NCBI GenBank assembly: GCA_905221605.1
Contig: CAJNDS010002370.1
Location: 62,001 to 126,000 of the forward strand
Reading direction: 5' to 3'
Origin: Symbiodinium natans
Taxonomy: Eukaryota; Sar; Dinophyceae; Suessiales; Symbiodiniaceae
Length of the DNA: 64,000 nucleotides
Positions 1 through 8,827 of the stretch are shown here, one piece after another; position 1 is the first letter of the stretch, and each line of letters opens with the position of its first letter. A program made the position numbers and the translations under genes. The notes beneath the pieces are model-generated. The model worked only from the letters and a program-made list of their open reading frames with translations. It made no database searches and was not told the DNA's origin.

Positions 1-322
1 TCTTGACACACCACCAGTCGACAATCCATCGGTGCAACTCGCATTGAAGTCATGTGGGCATGGCTTTCCAGAACATTAATGTGGTTTGGACGCTTGAACC
101 TGTATGCACGGATGACCTTCCAAGGTAGCGCTTCAGCCAAATTATTGCTCAACTTGATGGCTTGTGTTAAACATGGCAGCACAAAAGCAGAATCAGCACG
201 CGCCTCTCTTGTTTTGAGCAGATGGTGTTGGAAACTTCACAGCAGTGACACAGCTTCAGAGCATACAGTATGCAACTGAGAACATTGACCCGGCATTTTG
301 GCTGCGGAGTCTTTGACATATG
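1..322. other. Unassigned left edge
   Basis: No coding exon, RNA gene or repeat could be recognised here. The short open frames have no domain motif and look random. The retroelement ORF begins to its right, reading leftwards, with its stop near position 323. This stretch could be 3' flank of that element. Confidence 0.3.
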
Positions 323-2215
323 TCACACCGCACCAAACAAGCAATAATTTGCAATCTCAACCCCGGCCAATAACCTACCATTCAGATTGTGAGCATGAGT
401 GGACCAAAGATGACTTACAAACCTCTGTGAGATACGGTGGTCACCTAGACCATGCTCGTGCTTCCGTGGATGCTCAGCCATGCAGGGGTCGCCCGGCGTC
501 TCGGAAGGCATTCGGGCGTTTGCAAGCTCAACGGAAATGCGCGCAAACTCCACACAGAGCTGCGGAGGGGAGGCCGCTGCTTTCGTGGACATAGCGCCCT
601 CCAGGCGCTGGTGTCGGCCCTTGCACACACAACGCCGCCCTAAAGCAGCATATTGCCGAGAAGTGCACAAAAGTCCCGTGGGCTTCAGGAACGGTGCACC
701 GAACCTACACCTGTCCAACCTGATCTCGCAAAAGAGACTTGCCAATAATACCCACCAGGGCAACTTCCGAGAATATGCTCCCCAAGGCGTTTCTACAAAG
801 GCCTCACCGCCCTGCATCGCCTGAATCACAAACAAACAGAGGCAAAGGTGAAGATGGAAGTTACCTATCAGGGTTTGATGGTCCAAAATGTTGAAACCCC
901 AAGGCTCTGTTGATGATCTTAAAGGCGGACGGCGAGCCAGCGAAAATGTCGTGCGCGGAGGACCGGCCCACAAAAGAGCAATCCTTCCCGCTTTGCAGAG
1001 GCTCACAAGGAACTCAAACAGATCCAAACTGCTTAAATCCCAACCCTCCTTAAACTCAATCGGCGGTCCTACCTGAAACCCCTGATCAACCATGGTTTTA
1101 GACAACTTCGCAGAACCCGAGTAAAGCTCCACAAAGTCTAACCGGAAGGACTGGATAGAGAAAGAAGAACTCCTCAGGCAAGCGGCTACAAAGCGTTCAA
1201 AAAGCGTAGCCAGCTCTGCGCGGAGACGCAGCGACTCCGGAGCACGCACTGCCAGTGAGGGGGCTCGTGCACAGAGTGTTGGGGGAGGGCTACTGGGGCG
1301 ATGTGCCTCCTTAAGCAGAAACTCAGGTTCCTCAACACAATGGCCACTAGCATGAAGATACGCCCCAATTGGACTCAACAACCTGGTGTGAAACCCTCTC
1401 TTATCTGCCCTTCGAAACAACTCCGCGGCTACTCTACGCCCCACTCGGCATGATATCAGGCCAGCTCCATTGGGGGAGGCGTCCGTTCCAAAGATATGGC
1501 TGCAAACTTGAGTCTTAAGTGCCGTTGACGCCAACATCCCAAGAGCGGCAGTTAAAAGCAACTCCTGCTGCAGCAAGCGTGGCATTCTAAATGGAGCGTC
1601 TTGTAAACCCTCAGGATGGCCAACGTGGTACACTACAGAGAAAAGCGCAAACATAGGACGCCTGAATTGAAAGGCAAACGCCCATAGCCCTAGCAATTTT
1701 TGCAGAAGACGCTCTGAACACATGCCTAGTTTCGCTACCTGAGCAGTAACGAGGACGAGCGCCGCAAGCTTGGTGCAGTCCATGCTCAGCAGGCCACTAT
1801 CACCTAAGAAATGCGCACCCCAAACCTTAAATTCCGAGGCCCTACGAACTCGCTTCTTCGGATGAGTTTCGAGGCCTGCTGCCTCATAGGCTGCATCAGC
1901 TTGGGAGCAAGCTTCAGCGTCACGCGCCGGCTTATCCTTTGGCGAGGCTCCTATGGGCACGATGCACGGGAAGATTTGCAAACTAACCTTGTCGTCAATG
2001 CAAACTCCTGAGTAGTGGCCCGCAGGGGCCCGCGGCAAAGGGAAGCCAAGTTTAATGTGCTCATCAGGCTGAAGGGCACCAGCTTGTTGCAGCAAACGTT
2101 CGTGGCTCACTTGCGCAATTGCCGGGGCCCACTTATCTCCCATCGAAAGCCCCGAAAAACAAGCGTACACACGCGTACCCGAAGCTAGATTCACCTCCGG
2201 GCGCCGGCACTTCAA
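323..2215 (-). pseudogene. Retroelement ORF: RT palm, RNase H and cytosine-methyltransferase-like domain
   Basis: A 630-codon open frame. Near residue 72 it has CIDDKV, the RT motif C (DD metal-binding pair). Near residue 245 comes GTDASPNGAG, a typical RNase H beta-strand with its first catalytic Asp. From about residue 358 it reads DFVELYSGSAKLSKTM, resembling the SAM-binding start of DNA cytosine methyltransferases, and near residue 418 WAGPPRTTFSLAR, placed like methyltransferase motif IV (GPPC-x-S). The catalytic Cys of motif IV is Arg here, so if the homology is right the domain cannot methylate cytosine by the usual mechanism. No tyrosine recombinase or integrase was seen. Confidence 0.7.
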
Positions 2216-2220
2216 ACGAG

Positions 2221-3831
2221 TCAGCGCCTGTGAGCCACGGAAATCATCAGCCCTCCAGCTAGGCCCGACGGCGTGCTGAGCGCCCTTCCCTCAGTAACTT
2301 TAAAGGCATGGTAAAAGTTCCTAAGATCATCCAACGAACCCCGAACACAACCATTGGGGGGAATCAGGATATCTACGAAACTACTGGCATGCCCCATTTT
2401 TGGACCTTCTGAGGGCGGGTCTGCTTCAACTCGATTTCGGGGCCTCCTATCAATGATTTGTCTTAGCTCACCATCGGACTTGGCCAAACAGAAAAGATTA
2501 CACGCGTGACTGGGATCAACCTCATCTTCCAGAGCAAGACAAAGTCTGTTCGCACGGTCCCAGCGGAAGAAGAGGTGCCAGAGCTCAGCTCTGGCAGTTG
2601 TTAGCGGCAAGGCTGGTGGCGAGGTAAGTGGCTCTTGTAGTATTTTTGAGGGATCCCTAAAAGCAGTCAAATAGGGTTCCGGCAAAAAGGGGCTTGGGTC
2701 AAAGTCTAGCAACTTGTCCGGGAAGGCCACTCTACTCGCGACCGTGGGAACCACTTCTGTTCGTGCTCCAGTTGAGGGGCTAGTGGAATTTTGTTTTGAC
2801 GAACCATAAACTACGTCCCTAAGGGAGTCAACTACAGATTCTAACACACCTAATTCAGACTGTACAGAAGAAATCTTTGAACCGCAACCAGAAGCCAAAC
2901 TGCCCACCAGGCGGCTCACCGAGCTAGTCCTGTGCCACAAGCTTGTTACCATCTTACGCTGCTCAGCTGACAACTCCCCTCGGCAACCAGTTGGCGGACA
3001 CCTAGGGGGCATGCCTAAGACCAGGAAGTTAAGGGCGCAAACCTGAATGTTAATGAGGACTTCGAGGGCCCGTCGCCGTTTAAACCGTTGGTTCTGGCGC
3101 CTGGATCCCCTCTTCTCAGCCCTTTGCACCCAAGCATAGGGCACAGGACATGGCAAAAGCTCGGCAGGCGGAGTGCGCAAAACACCCCGCTGCGAGACAG
3201 AGCTCCTAAGAAAACGCGAGAAGTTGGTGCGCGTAGCACCCAAAAGTCTATACAACTCATGAGGCAAATCACCCCATTCCAAGCAACCCTCCGGGTCGCA
3301 GCTGTCCTTCAGCTTGTTTTCTCGTTGGCGTCTTGACCGCCTCTGCCTCGGCCTCGACCGCGTGGATTGGGACGATTGGGCCATCCTCGATTCCAATCCT
3401 CTCCGACACTGCGCCTCTTGAGGAGTGTCTCTTCGTCCTTGGTCCTGTCGCAGCTGCGGCAGGGCAAACTCGCGGCTCTTCCACTCGGCAAACGGAGGCT
3501 GAGTGAGTTGGGTTATTCGCCACGCTGCCACCCAATTGCTGTCCAACTTGTACTGCTCCACGGCAGCCATGAGCAGCAGTAGCAGTAGGTGACACTTGTC
3601 GCTCTCCCCGGCCTTGAGCAGCGTGAGGCATCTGGCAATGGCCCATGTCATGTAGCCTAAGCTCCTCTCGGAGCCCAAGGGGAGTTGTTCCTTGGCATAC
3701 CTTTCCATAGTGGAGCCCGTGGCCTGCTGTTCTCCTAGCAGGTGGGCGGCATTGGTCTCGATGCTTGGCAATGTAAGCTCGCGGATCGGCTTCCATAGCC
3801 ATACGCAACTTCTCTGCCAACATTGTGCCAC
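2221..3831 (-). pseudogene. Retroelement ORF: linker and N-terminal half of reverse transcriptase
   Basis: A 536-codon open frame. The first 200 residues are helical and basic (for example RSRPRQRRSRRQ) with no recognised domain. Near its end (about 2490-2300) it carries RT fingers and palm motif A: KSDGELRQIIDRR, then GSLDDLRNFYHAF. The frame stops at 2221, immediately before the next ORF, which continues the RT in another frame with the catalytic xDD box. The break falls inside the RT palm, so it is either programmed frameshifting or decay. Decay is likelier because two other frame changes lie upstream. Confidence 0.65.
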
Positions 3832-3849
3832 GTGCTCCAGTCAACTTCC

Positions 3850-5145
3850 TCAGTGGGTCGCTCTCCTCCTCCCCTTCGGAATCCGACATGGCCTGCAGAG
3901 GCAAGCCCGGAGCTTTGGACTTCTTCTTCTTGCTCTGCTGCTCAACAGACTCACCAAAGCTGTCCGCAGCAAACTGTCCGTAGTGGGTTCGGCTTCGGCC
4001 TCCTCCTCGACGTCCTCGACGCGTAGGCCGGTTCCTGCGGCCGCGGGGACGCCACAGTCCAGGAGGGGTGCGCCAACTGCAGGTCTGGGGAGCGCTGCAG
4101 ATCGGGGAGGTGGGCCAACCAGCGCCTGAGCCTTGGCCAGCGCCCCAGACGGCTGCCCGCTCGACAATGCTGCGCTTGGCGCTGCCCCCAGATCCCTTCC
4201 AGCCTTCAGGTCTGCCAAGTCGGCTTGCAGCGCAGTCACTGTTTGCAGCAATTGCTGCAACGTGTCCTTCTGTCCTGTTGACCTCACAGGCGCCGGCGAC
4301 GGTTCCACCGCCGTGGCATAGGACTCGGACAAAGCGGACTCCTGCGTCTGTACCCACTCGCGTGCCAGGAGCCCAAGCTGATCCGTGTTGATGTGGCAAA
4401 CAGGGTTGTCCTCGTACTGAGGCCAAATGGTTGCTTCTGGCCAGGCCGGCTCGGCCCCGCCGGCTGTTCGCAAAAACTTGTACAAACTCTGAGGCCAGTC
4501 CACCAACACCATTGCCACATCGCCCGGCTCCTCTTCCTCGTCCTCTGGCAAGCCATCCACTGCAACAATCTTGGTTGGGCCCAGGTCGTCTGTGAGCCCC
4601 TCCATCTTCTGGTCTGCGCGCTCCTGCTCCGTGAGGGCTTCCACCGCCATAGCCAGTAAGAGGCCCCCCTCTCGGCGCAGCACTGGCATCACTGCCACCT
4701 CCCTGCTGCCTCCACGCAAAAGGAGCCATTCTGGATGTCCCCCCTCTGCCAGCTCAAGCGAGGCTGCTCTTCGCACCCCTAACAATCGCCAAGGCATCTT
4801 AGATAGGTTCTGGCAACTGCGTTCCACTGACGCCAAATCAGCAGGTGTTCTGTATACCCGTGCTTGCGGGCTGCACCAAATCTTGCTTCCCAACGTCCAG
4901 TTCTGAGCTGCCCACTCCAAAGGTGCGCTCCCTCCACGCACGGGCAGCGCCGGTACCCTTTCTGGAAGAGCGGCGACCCACCAAGCGACTCCGCACAGCA
5001 GAATCCCGCAAGTGCCGGGGAGCCTCCACCACTGTCCACTCAGCGGCGCCGTTGTTCTGTCAGCCTCCGCCTCAGCGGACGCAGGTCCCACTGCAACTTC
5101 CACTCGAATCGAAGATCCAGCAGATGTCACGGAGCCCGCATGCAC
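3850..5145 (-). pseudogene. Retroelement gag-like region
   Basis: A 431-codon open frame. It has a patch rich in W and C near the start, an acidic run (PEDEEEEPGD), then QKDTLQQLLQTVTALQADL, which looks like a short coiled coil, followed by an Ala/Pro-rich and an acidic tail. Around 3950 the coding signal moves to the overlapping frame (4729 to 3269), which carries a Lys run (SKKKKSK) and SDSEGEEESDPLRKL. Gag-type function is inferred only from position upstream of the reverse transcriptase on the same strand. No zinc knuckle was seen. Confidence 0.5.
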
Positions 5146-5441
5146 TAAGGGCGGCGGTATCCAGACAATCGGCTTTCGACTACGGGTGTGGCAGGGGGCT
5201 TAAGGAACTCAGCGGCAACAACACACAGCACCTGACGGCACTTAGAGGATGTCAGGAGAAGGGTGATGATGCAACCACTCACAAAGCCCAAGACCCAACA
5301 CACGCTCCCCAGGAGAATGCTTTCGGCTAAGTTGAAGGGTCGAGGGCAGAACTGGGTCCAGTTAAGGAGGTTGCTCAACAGGACCTGCCACATTTCGAGC
5401 TGAAGAACTGAGGGCGGCAGATTCACTCTTTCAGAAAGCAT
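5145..5441 (-). CDS. Small possible membrane ORF, unrecognised
   Basis: A 98-codon ATG-started frame that overlaps the end of the RapZ-C-like ORF and runs up to the retroelement frame. It holds one hydrophobic stretch, SILLGSVCWVLGFVSGCIITLLL, long enough to be a membrane helix. No family was recognised. It may be a real short protein, part of the retroelement, or a chance frame. Confidence 0.25.
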   Translation of the reverse strand: MLSERVNLPPSVLQLEMWQVLLSNLLNWTQFCPRPFNLAESILLGSVCWVLGFVSGCIITLLLTSSKCRQVLCVVAAEFLKPPATPVVESRLSGYRRP

Positions 5442-6397
5442 GGCTTAACATTCACTACAATGTCCGGGTTTATGACGTGGAACAGCTTGGTAAGGAGACA
5501 TATAAAGGCGACGCTACGGTGCTTGCCTGCGCTACACAATGCAATCATCCTAACTTCACGGTGTGACCATGCACAAGTCGCAGCATACGCCAACACAGCA
5601 CGAAATCGTTTCATGCGAAGCAACTCAAGCTGGATCTGCACATTGTAGCCGATGTGTCGTGAGAGCTTACGATCACGATTTGGATTGGGAAAGTCCTTGA
5701 GGTCGATCTGTATGGTCGGACGATTCGAACTTGGCACGCGGCTTCGACTGCCCCCCGATAGCAACGACAAGTCTCGTAGCGGAGGATGGTCTGGCTCTTT
5801 GCCTCGTAACATCAGCGAAGGAGAAGTCGTCGGCTGAGGAGGCTCTGGTTCTTCGACTTGTAGCACTGGTGAGGAAGAGGGCGAGGAAGAAGTCGTCGGC
5901 CGTGGATGCTCTGGCGCTCCAACTTGTAGCACAAGTGAGGGAGAGGGCGATGAAGAAGTCGTCGGCTGTGGATGCTCTGGTTCTCTTACTTGTAGCATAC
6001 GCGGGGAAGAGGTAGTCGGCAATGCTTTCGGCTTGCTCGTTGCTGCAGACTTGGATTGTGTAGCAGGTAGCCGTGGGGATCGACTTCGATCTGGTCTGCC
6101 AGCAGACGCTCCAGGCGGCGGCACGACGACGAGCCTTCGGACCGGAGGTGGTGGCACGATGACGGGCCTTCGGACTGCAGGCGGTGGCACGACAGTAGGA
6201 ACCCCTACTGGTCGCACACTGACGGGCCTTCGGACTGCAGGCGGTGGCACGACAGTAGGGACCCGCACTGCTTGCACACCAGCTTTCGGCACAACCACGG
6301 GAGTATGTGATTGTAACAAACGTCCGGCCGGCAGGGGTCTCGAAGACGAAGAAGCGTTTAGCACTGCTCTCTTCACTCTTCCAGGCAGCAAAGCCAT
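5423..6397 (-). CDS. Proline-rich protein with C-terminal RapZ-C-like domain
   Basis: A 324-codon ORF starting at an ATG. Residues 30-110 are Pro/Val/Arg repeats (VVPPPAVRRP and variants). Residues 120-220 carry a Ser/Pro/Glu repeat (PEHPQPTTSSSPS and variants, three to four copies). The last 90 residues contain IDLKDFPNPN, then IALCSAGKHRSVAF. In RapZ (YvcJ) proteins the C-terminal domain has a DxRxLPNP stretch and a GCTGGKHRSV loop, and both line up here. Function in eukaryotes is unclear; an RNA- or nucleotide-binding role is inference from the bacterial family. It ends just before the retroelement on the same strand, so it may be the element's first ORF. Confidence 0.5.
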   Translation of the reverse strand: MALLPGRVKRAVLNASSSSRPLPAGRLLQSHTPVVVPKAGVQAVRVPTVVPPPAVRRPVSVRPVGVPTVVPPPAVRRPVIVPPPPVRRLVVVPPPGASAGRPDRSRSPRLPATQSKSAATSKPKALPTTSSPRMLQVREPEHPQPTTSSSPSPSLVLQVGAPEHPRPTTSSSPSSSPVLQVEEPEPPQPTTSPSLMLRGKEPDHPPLRDLSLLSGGSRSRVPSSNRPTIQIDLKDFPNPNRDRKLSRHIGYNVQIQLELLRMKRFRAVLAYAATCAWSHREVRMIALCSAGKHRSVAFICLLTKLFHVINPDIVVNVKPCFLKE

Positions 6398-6484
6398 TGC
6401 ATTGCGCTGGTATCAAAACCTAGTGCCTACACTTTCTGCAGTCTCGGAGCTTCCCTTAACGCCTACAAGTCCTATTGTCAGTTG

Positions 6485-6540
6485 GGGTTCAGGGTTGTGG
6501 GGGTTTAGGATTTAGGGTTTAGGGTTTATGCCAGTTTATG
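6485..6540 (+). repeat. Short TTTAGGG-like interstitial repeat
   Basis: A few imperfect TTTAGGG and TTTAGGATT units directly upstream of the RapZ-C-like ORF. This is the telomere repeat type of plants and of dinoflagellates, here in an internal position. Confidence 0.7.
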
Positions 6541-7424
6541 GTTCAAGGTTCATGATGTAATGTTTAGGCATCCGAATGCCTACAAAAACAACACCATATG
6601 ATGATGTTGTGTTTTTACCAAAAACTTATGTATAGGGATAGGCGCTTAAGCCAAACAGGGCCAATCCAGTGCAGCCGAGCAGAGTTGATTGCCAATGCAT
6701 CTGGGCCGCGCACCTTCATTCCAAGGTGTGAGCGTGTGAGTGCGTGGCTATTGTCCTCTTTAGAGCACGCACCCATGCGTGACTGTTCGTAAAGTAGTAG
6801 GATGTATAGGGTTTTGGGTATAGGGTTAGATGCTTACGCTATGGGACTGATGTGCTTATGTATGTACTCCCATGTATATCCACCCCTATAAAAACATGTA
6901 AGCACTGTGAAGCTCAAATATAAGCCGAGTACATATCTATATAGGATTTTTTTATGCGGTATATAAAAGGAGTACATACAATGAACTAAGGAATATGGCA
7001 AATTTGCATATTCAATGGCTTTCAAATTGAAAATAATATCAGGGTGATGTAGATATGGGCATAGCCATATATATATATATATATGGTATATAGATAGACA
7101 TGCATATTATATTATATATGCACATATTCCCCCCCCCCTCCTTCTGTAAAATTTGTAAGCTGTGTATATGGCTATGCCAGCCGTCTACACTGTAGTTAAA
7201 ATAGTATTCACATACACAATCATGCGAATTCATTCAGCAATTCGCATAATCGCGTATGTGATTGCATAAATATGGTCACGATACACCTGACGAACGAATA
7301 AGTGTAATTGCCCAAGCATAAGATATACATGGTCATGGTATACACGACAAACGAAGAAGTGTACCTGCCTAAGCACAAGTGCTTCCACAGTTGCGACGCA
7401 CTGACGCAATCCTTATCCAACTCT
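6541..7424. other. AT-rich intergenic DNA with AT microsatellites
   Basis: Clearly lower GC than its neighbours, with an (AT)n run at about 7066-7083, many TATATA tracts and a C run at about 7129-7138. No coding exon recognised. Two related stretches near 7268-7300 and 7330-7365 repeat the pattern of a cacgac/acgaacgaa core followed by aagtgta. Confidence 0.6.
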
Positions 7425-7875
7425 TTCCAGGAATCTTCAGTATTCAATCTTCGGGGCCAAGAGTTTTAAACCTCCTTGCTTAGCCACGAGAGGAGTTTTA
7501 AAACTCCTGCGATTCCCCGGAACTCTTTCCAGGAATCTTCAGTCTTCAATCTTCGGGGCCAAGAGTTTTAAAACTCCTTGCTTAGCCACGAGAGGAGTTT
7601 TAAAACTCCTGCCACCGCAGATTGAGGATTGAAGATTCCTGGAAAGAGTTCCGGGGAATCTTCAATCTTCAATCTTCGGGGCCAGGAGTTTTAAAACTCC
7701 TTGCTTAGCCACAAGAGGAGTTTTAAAACTCCCGGCCCCTAAGATTGAAGATTGAAGATTCCTGGAAAGAGTTCCGGGGAATCTTCAATCTTCAATCTTC
7801 AGTGGCAGGAGTTTTAAAACTCCTTGCTTAGCCACAAGAGGAGTTTTAAAACTCCTGGCCCTGCAGATTTTTGTC
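7425..7875. repeat. Palindromic GGAGTTTTAAAACTCC repeat cluster
   Basis: About four to five copies of a compound unit. Each has an arm like GGAATCTTCAATCTTC, then the perfect 16-base palindrome GGAGTTTTAAAACTCC, the spacer TTGCTTAGCCACRAGA, and a second copy of the palindrome. Further units read the arm in the reverse orientation (GATTGAAGATTCCTGGAAAG), so the cluster can fold into long nested hairpins. Related TCTTCAATCTTC words recur near 32.2 kb and 50.4 kb, suggesting a dispersed family. Confidence 0.85.
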
Positions 7876-7879
7876 GGAG

Positions 7880-8095
7880 TCTTTAAGTATTTATTATTTC
7901 GTATTTTATGTATATCTATAGATATATATCCATATATATATATATATCCGGCTTCGAATATCGTAAACACGTCTCGACATAGAAAAGGGTATGAAACGGT
8001 AGGTTTTGGGGGGGGGTACCATATATATATATATATATATATATATATGGTTGTGCCCCGGCGGGCTCCCCCCCCCCTCCCGCCCCCCCAACCCC
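7880..8095. repeat. AT microsatellites and homopolymer runs
   Basis: Contains TATA/(AT)n tracts at about 7915-7948 and 8020-8048, a G run at about 8009-8016 and a C run at about 8072-8088. No gene seen. Confidence 0.8.
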
Positions 8096-8099
8096 TGGG

Positions 8100-8395
8100 T
8101 GGTTGTGGGTTGGTTTTAGGGTTTAGGGTTTAGGTTTTCAGGGTTTTAGGGTTTAGGGTGTAGGGTAGGGTTTAGGGTTGAAGGGTTTAGGGTTTTAGGG
8201 TTTAGGGGTTTAGGGTTTAGGGTTTAGGTTTTCAGGGTTTTAGGGTTTAGGGTTTAGGGTAGGGTTTAGGGTTGAAGGTTTTAGGGTTTTAGGGTTTAGG
8301 GGTTTAGGGTTTAGGGTTAGGGGTTTAGGTTTAGGGTTTAGGATGGGTTTAGGGTTTAGTTTAGTGTTTAGGGTTTAGGGTTGGTTTACGGGAGA
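8100..8395 (+). repeat. Interstitial telomere-type TTTAGGG array
   Basis: About 40 perfect and degenerate TTTAGGG units with variants such as TTTTAGGG, TTTAGGGG and TTTCAGGG. The G-rich strand is the plus strand. It lies just downstream (minus-strand sense) of the last NOP2 exon visible here, next to a long G run at about 8437-8452. Confidence 0.9.
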
Positions 8396-8506
8396 CCGTA
8401 GACCCCGTAGACCATGGGGGCGGGATACCTAGGGGGGGTGGGGGGGGGGGGGCCGAGAACGCACAGCACACAACCATATGTCGGGCAGCGTGGGGCCACG
8501 CATTTT

Positions 8507-8827
8507 GAACTGCTCAGACCCAGACACTACGACATTTGTCAAGCCCAAGCGGTGCACGTTTGCCACAAGAGCCTGGCAGGCTGGTAGCACAAGGCATCTT
8601 AGAGTTGCACCGACGGCTTCAAGCACTGAACGAAACTGCAGACAAATGCAGACCAGTCCTTGCATCGGTCGCGGCGCAGATCGTTGGCAAACAGTGTGCC
8701 CGTGTTTCGCATGAGTTGACCGATGTACCTGACTTACCAAGCAAGCCTCATTCTACCTGAGGAAACGATCACACCATACACCCCACGTTGTCTTGCCACC
8801 AGGAGCTGCAGCCATGTCCAAGACCAC
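8507..8827 (-). CDS. NOP2: NOP2/NSUN1-type rRNA (cytosine-C5) methyltransferase, catalytic exons
   Basis: Three exons close exactly in phase. 8787-8827 encodes VVLDMAAAPGGKT, the SAM-binding motif I. 8659-8728 (after a GT donor) encodes YIGQLMRNTGTLFANDLRR. 8507-8572 (after a GA donor) encodes ALVANVHRLGLTN and on to SGSEQF. This is the Rossmann core of the NOP2/NSUN family, which methylates large-subunit rRNA in the nucleolus. The exon before motif I, ending APQQDE at a GC donor, lies 8.5 kb upstream at 17355. The next expected exon, with the catalytic DAPCSGTG loop and the second Cys, was not found left of 8507; that side is telomere-type repeat, AT-rich DNA and a retroelement. The gene is therefore either broken here or continues beyond the window. 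Confidence 0.85.

Larger units (their letters stand above)
323..5145 (-). mobile_element. Decayed retroelement with RT, RNase H and methyltransferase-like domain
   Basis: Three overlapping minus-strand open frames read in order as one element: a gag-like region (5145 to about 3850), the first half of a reverse transcriptase (3831 to 2221) and the rest of the RT, an RNase H and a DNA-methyltransferase-like domain (2215 to 323). The coding signal changes frame near 3950, near 3780 and between 2230 and 2215, so the copy cannot make one polyprotein without frameshifting and is probably dead. No terminal repeats, primer-binding site or target-site duplication were found by eye. The domain order (RT, RNase H, MTase-like) recalls retroelements that captured a methyltransferase. 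I cannot assign it to a named superfamily. Confidence 0.75.
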
